Below are positions 61,199 to 64,000 of a stretch of DNA of 64,000 nucleotides, piece after piece; position 1 is the first letter of the stretch; the number at the start of each line of letters is the position of its first letter. The position numbers and the translations under genes are program-made. The notes beneath the pieces are model-generated. The model made no database searches, was not told the DNA's origin, and worked only from the letters and a program-made list of their open reading frames with translations. The stretch is taken from positions 124,001 to 188,000 of the forward strand of contig CALMFC010000005.1 in assembly GCA_937863415.1 (NCBI GenBank). Reading direction: 5' to 3'. The DNA is from an uncultured bacterium. GTDB lineage: Bacteria > Patescibacteriota > Saccharimonadia > Saccharimonadales > Saccharimonadaceae.

Positions 61199-62161
61199 GT
61201 GAATATTTTTGATGTTATTGTTGTTCAGCCTATTTTTAACCTGCTGATTGGACTGTATAGTTTGATTCCAGGCGGTGATTTTGGTATCGCGTTAATTATA
61301 TTTACAATCCTAATTCGCTTTGCTCTGTGGCCACTGGTCAAAAAACAACTGCATCAGGTAAAGGCAATGCGCAAACTGCAGCCCGAGCTGAACAAGATAA
61401 AAAAGAATAACAAGGGCAACCGTCAGGCGCAGAGCATGCAAATGATGGAGCTGTACAAAAAGCATAACGTCAGCCCTTTCCGTTCAATCGGAATCCTGCT
61501 GATTCAGTTGCCGATATTTATTGCCCTGTACCAAGTTATTCAAATCTTTACATTGCACCGCGATAGAGTTGATGCATTCACCTACCCATTCATGAAAGGC
61601 ATCGAACCAATCAAGGATCTGATTGCTCATCCCGAAAGCTTTAACGAAAACTTGTTTGGATTCGTTAATTTAACTCAACACGCGCTGTCGACTAACCCAC
61701 TGGCGATTAACGTATTCTTGGTTATTATTGCCGCTGGTGCTGCCGTTACGCAGTACTTTATGTCTAAACAGACAACTCCTCAACAGCCTAGCAAAAAGCG
61801 CTTCCGCGACATCATGCGTGAAGCCGCCGAAGGTAAACAAGCCGACCAAAGCGAAATGAACACTGTTGTAATGGGCAAAATGATCAAATTTTTACCATTT
61901 ATGATGTTCTTTATTATGATTAACCTACCTGGTGCGCTGGCGCTATATTACATGGTGTCTAACCTAGTCGCGGTTGTTCAACAACACCGAATTCTGAAAC
62001 AAGATACCGAAGAGCTAACCGAAATCGCTAACGAAACACCACCAAAACAACACAAAAAAGCTACCGCCAAAGCGCGCGAAAAGGTAGCCCGCGAAGGAAA
62101 CATTACACGCATCGTTGCCAAGGACACGTCTCCAAAGAAATCTAACAAGGAGAAATCATGA
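61199..62161 (+). CDS. yidC: membrane protein insertase YidC/Oxa1
   Basis: 320 aa, GTG start. Five predicted helices; IIFTILIRFALWPLVKKQL carries the conserved Arg of the hydrophilic groove; long basic loop QVKAMRKLQPELNKIKK; basic C-terminal tail that could touch ribosomes. The short form without a large periplasmic domain, as in Gram-positive bacteria. Overlaps jag by 4 bases. Confidence 0.93.
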   Translation: MNIFDVIVVQPIFNLLIGLYSLIPGGDFGIALIIFTILIRFALWPLVKKQLHQVKAMRKLQPELNKIKKNNKGNRQAQSMQMMELYKKHNVSPFRSIGILLIQLPIFIALYQVIQIFTLHRDRVDAFTYPFMKGIEPIKDLIAHPESFNENLFGFVNLTQHALSTNPLAINVFLVIIAAGAAVTQYFMSKQTTPQQPSKKRFRDIMREAAEGKQADQSEMNTVVMGKMIKFLPFMMFFIMINLPGALALYYMVSNLVAVVQQHRILKQDTEELTEIANETPPKQHKKATAKAREKVAREGNITRIVAKDTSPKKSNKEKS

Positions 62162-62619
62162 ACCGAGAAGAATCAATTGTATTTGCGCAAAAATATTTAG
62201 AAGATTTGTTGTCGTTCTTTGGTGCTAACCTAACCGTATCATCAACCTGCGAAGATGACGTGATTGAATTGTCTGTGCCATCTAACGAGCTAAACAGTTT
62301 GCTGATTGGTCGTAATGCCGAAACCCTGCGCAGTATGCAATACATTGTATCGACAGTTCTGCGCAACAAAGATGCCACGTTAACTCGCGTTAATATTGAT
62401 ATTGCTGACTACAAAAAGCAGCGTGCAGAACGCGTTGCAGCTGAAGCCCGCGAATGGATCGAGGAAGTTCGTCGAACTGGTGATTCGTATGTCGCCAACC
62501 TGAACGCAGCTGATCGACGTATCGTCCATCACGTTGCTAGCGAATACAGCGATATCCGCACTTTTTCTGAAGGCGAAGGCCGTGAACGTCGTATTACGAT
62601 TGCCCAAGCAAGCAGTTAA
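62158..62619 (+). CDS. jag: Jag/KhpB-like RNA-binding protein (KH-R3H)
   Basis: 153 aa. A KH domain (about 55-100: LLIGRNAETLRSMQYIVS) and an R3H domain (about 110-150: AADRRIVHHVASEYSDIRTFSEGEG). The N-terminal Jag_N part is short (residues 1-30). RNA-binding regulator normally encoded after yidC. ATGA overlap. Confidence 0.9.
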   Translation: MNREESIVFAQKYLEDLLSFFGANLTVSSTCEDDVIELSVPSNELNSLLIGRNAETLRSMQYIVSTVLRNKDATLTRVNIDIADYKKQRAERVAAEAREWIEEVRRTGDSYVANLNAADRRIVHHVASEYSDIRTFSEGEGRERRITIAQASS

Positions 62620-62652
62620 ATAAATTCTATTATTGACAGCTTTTTTTCATGA

Positions 62653-62658
62653 TATACT
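62653..62658 (+). promoter_or_regulatory. -10 box (TATACT) of the 203-aa gene
   Basis: TATACT, 6 bases before ATG 62665. A TTGACA at 62633 is only 14 bases away, too close for a normal -35. Confidence 0.45.
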
Positions 62659-62664
62659 CAGATT

Positions 62665-63276
62665 ATGAAAAAATTATCCAAAACAAAAATAGTCGCACTA
62701 TCAATCATCGTACTACTGTTATTAGTAGCAGCCATATTCATTATTTCGATACCAATTATCAGCAATCTTGAACATACACGGTTTACAGAATTAGATACTA
62801 GCCAGCGTAGTATATACGACGAAATCGTGAAGGCTTCGGATAATGCAGAAAAATGGGATTACACAGCAGGCTGTACGCAAATATATACAGGTCCATGGCC
62901 AACTGGTGAATATACATGCTCTACAGTTATCTCTACATCAAAAGAAACTACATCTGTTGATCAATTAAACGCCTTGCAGACTAAATATTACCCAGTAGTT
63001 AACAATAGTGATAAACTTCGTCAAACTTCCGAACTAGACATACAAAGTCCAGAAGATTTTGGTAAGAAATTTGTAACTAGCGGTGTTCAACGCAACTATA
63101 CCGACAAATCTAGTGGAGTTGATTGTATATTCCGATTAATCTTGGGGCAAACCAAACCTAGTTTAGACAATAGTATCGAAGGTTCAACAATTAAGGATGG
63201 TATCGGCATCACTCGAATAAGTTTATCTTGCGAAAATAAATCTAGTGAGGCTTGGTTTAATCTAATCGAACGTTAG
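62665..63276 (+). CDS. single-pass membrane hypothetical protein
   Basis: 203 aa. N-terminal helix (about 10-32), then an outside domain with cysteines in YTAGCTQIYTG, EYTCSTVI, GVDCIFRL and SLSCENK, probably two disulfides. The domain WDYTAGCTQIYTGPWPTGEYTC is distinctive, but I know no family. Its stop overlaps the stop of the convergent last gene by 4 bases. Confidence 0.65.
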   Translation: MKKLSKTKIVALSIIVLLLLVAAIFIISIPIISNLEHTRFTELDTSQRSIYDEIVKASDNAEKWDYTAGCTQIYTGPWPTGEYTCSTVISTSKETTSVDQLNALQTKYYPVVNNSDKLRQTSELDIQSPEDFGKKFVTSGVQRNYTDKSSGVDCIFRLILGQTKPSLDNSIEGSTIKDGIGITRISLSCENKSSEAWFNLIER

Positions 63277-63998
63277 TTTTGACGTTTCTTTAGTAAAATT
63301 ATCATTATACCGATTAAAACTAATACACTCGATAAAATAACCGGAAAAATATTCCATTCTTTATCAGAATTGGACTTCGCCTGAATAGTGTCCTGATCAC
63401 CAAGCACTTCTGTTTTATTTGTAGGACTTGTAGTGTGGTTGTCATCCGAGCTTATCTTATTTTGCTCTTGGGCTGTGGTATGGCTAGATGTTAAAGTGGT
63501 TTTATTATTTGAGCTTAAGTTATTCGCAGGGTCAGGTTCAATATCAGTCTCTGGTTCTGGCATATCGTAAGCAAAAACTTGATACAAATCAATTGATTCA
63601 TTAGAAAATGATGTGCCATATAGGTTAAATGTGTGAAAGCCTGGTTCTAAATCGATTGACAAATTAATCGACTGGTTAAATGACCCGTCATCGTTAGCTT
63701 GATATGTACCAACTGTCTGCTCGGTAGAGGCAACCGTTACTACAACGTCTGAATCCGGAGCAAACGTATGCTCGGGTAGAGATAGAACTTTGTGAGCCTC
63801 GTCAGCATCGTCATCTGCGACAAAGGTTGTGCTTATTTGTCGTGGATAGTTATGGTAAACGTCCGGTACCCAATATTCACTAGGCTCTGGCGGTAATGTC
63901 GACACTGGGCATATTATTAAATTATCTGAACAATAGTTATAGTTTGCTAAATTCGAGACAAAATTCGATATTGTCGATGCAATCCTAGCATGGCCCAG
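63273..63998 (-). CDS. C-terminally anchored surface protein, 5' end outside window
   Basis: The frame is open to the right edge, so at least 241 aa are encoded and the start is missing; a GTG at 63905 is not a convincing start because sequence before it (SNLANYNYCSDN) stays coding-like. A beta domain (about 30-140, VVVTVASTEQTVGTYQANDDGSF), a Thr/Asn/Asp-rich spacer and a C-terminal helix (about 215-235) ending in KKRQN, the plan of a cell-surface protein. Similar in layout to the 2139-2927 protein. Confidence 0.6.
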   Translation of the reverse strand: MGHARIASTISNFVSNLANYNYCSDNLIICPVSTLPPEPSEYWVPDVYHNYPRQISTTFVADDDADEAHKVLSLPEHTFAPDSDVVVTVASTEQTVGTYQANDDGSFNQSINLSIDLEPGFHTFNLYGTSFSNESIDLYQVFAYDMPEPETDIEPDPANNLSSNNKTTLTSSHTTAQEQNKISSDDNHTTSPTNKTEVLGDQDTIQAKSNSDKEWNIFPVILSSVLVLIGIMIILLKKRQN

Positions 63999-64000
63999 TG

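Noticed and set aside
55254-62161. Alternative genetic code (TGA as glycine) as in some CPR phyla
   Set aside because: sucC, yidC, rnpA and the small antitoxin end with TGA exactly where the next gene starts or the family ends.
60796-62619. Replication origin near rnpA-yidC-jag
   Set aside because: No dnaA, rpmH or DnaA-box cluster seen around the block.
62633-62658. Complete -35/-10 promoter before the 203-aa gene
   Set aside because: TTGACA and TATACT are only 14 bases apart, too short for a normal promoter; kept only the -10.

Overview
The window looks like a chromosomal segment of a Candidatus Saccharibacteria (TM7) or closely related Patescibacteria/CPR genome. This is inferred from gene content: a monomeric B12-dependent ribonucleotide reductase, GT2-DUF2304 and GT2-GtrA pairs, many single-pass surface proteins, very compact coding with leaderless-looking promoters, and rnpA-yidC-jag without rpmH next to rnpA. 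TGA is used as a stop (sucC, yidC), so this is not a recoded code-25 lineage. No rRNA, CRISPR array, transposase or integrase gene is visible.

Layout. 1-8015: small membrane-anchored proteins and a leftward operon of surface proteins resembling the WxL / DUF916 system of Firmicutes, including a 1077-aa glycine-rich protein. 8184-16101: an amphipathic repeat protein, a cytochrome b561-like / sulfite-oxidase-like fusion, glutaredoxin, ArsR and CRP-type regulators, then nrdJ with two small genes that may serve corrinoid capture, a NarK-like transporter and a rhodanese. A textbook CRP operator sits between the crp-like gene and nrdJ. 16126-19299: an unknown gene, a ThrE-type exporter, Hsp20 with a CIRCE element, and a YdcF-like protein. 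19352-25773: a probable genomic island bounded by a duplicated 3' end of tRNA-Asn, carrying HNH, PIN, PD-(D/E)XK-like, TGT-like, Nudix and frameshifted P-loop genes. 25878-28082: a LexA-like HTH without a protease domain and a class A beta-lactamase-like serine hydrolase.

28206-55161 is a large surface-polysaccharide locus: Wzy/ligase-like protein, initiating sugar phosphotransferase, glycosyltransferases, the dTDP-L-rhamnose genes (rfbB, fused rfbC-rfbD, rfbA), a GT2-DUF2304 pair, a FdtA-like cupin, a FnlA/CapE-like dehydratase with an RmlD-like reductase, a cell-wall-hydrolase-like protein with ~50-aa repeats and an exact 303-bp DNA duplication, then a leftward block ending in a Wzm/Wzt ABC exporter with a kinase-like coiled-coil protein that could be a chain terminator. 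Inside it a four-helix-bundle gene is framed by inverted repeats.

55254-64000 holds sucCD, a Doc toxin with a 38-aa putative antitoxin, a coiled-coil protein, a GT2-GtrA-GT4 operon, the rnpA-yidC-jag core block and two membrane-anchored unknowns; the last is cut by the window end. Two families of short dispersed repeats recur, some inside coding sequence. At least 19 genes have a TATAAT-like box 6-10 bases before the start codon, suggesting widespread leaderless mRNA.
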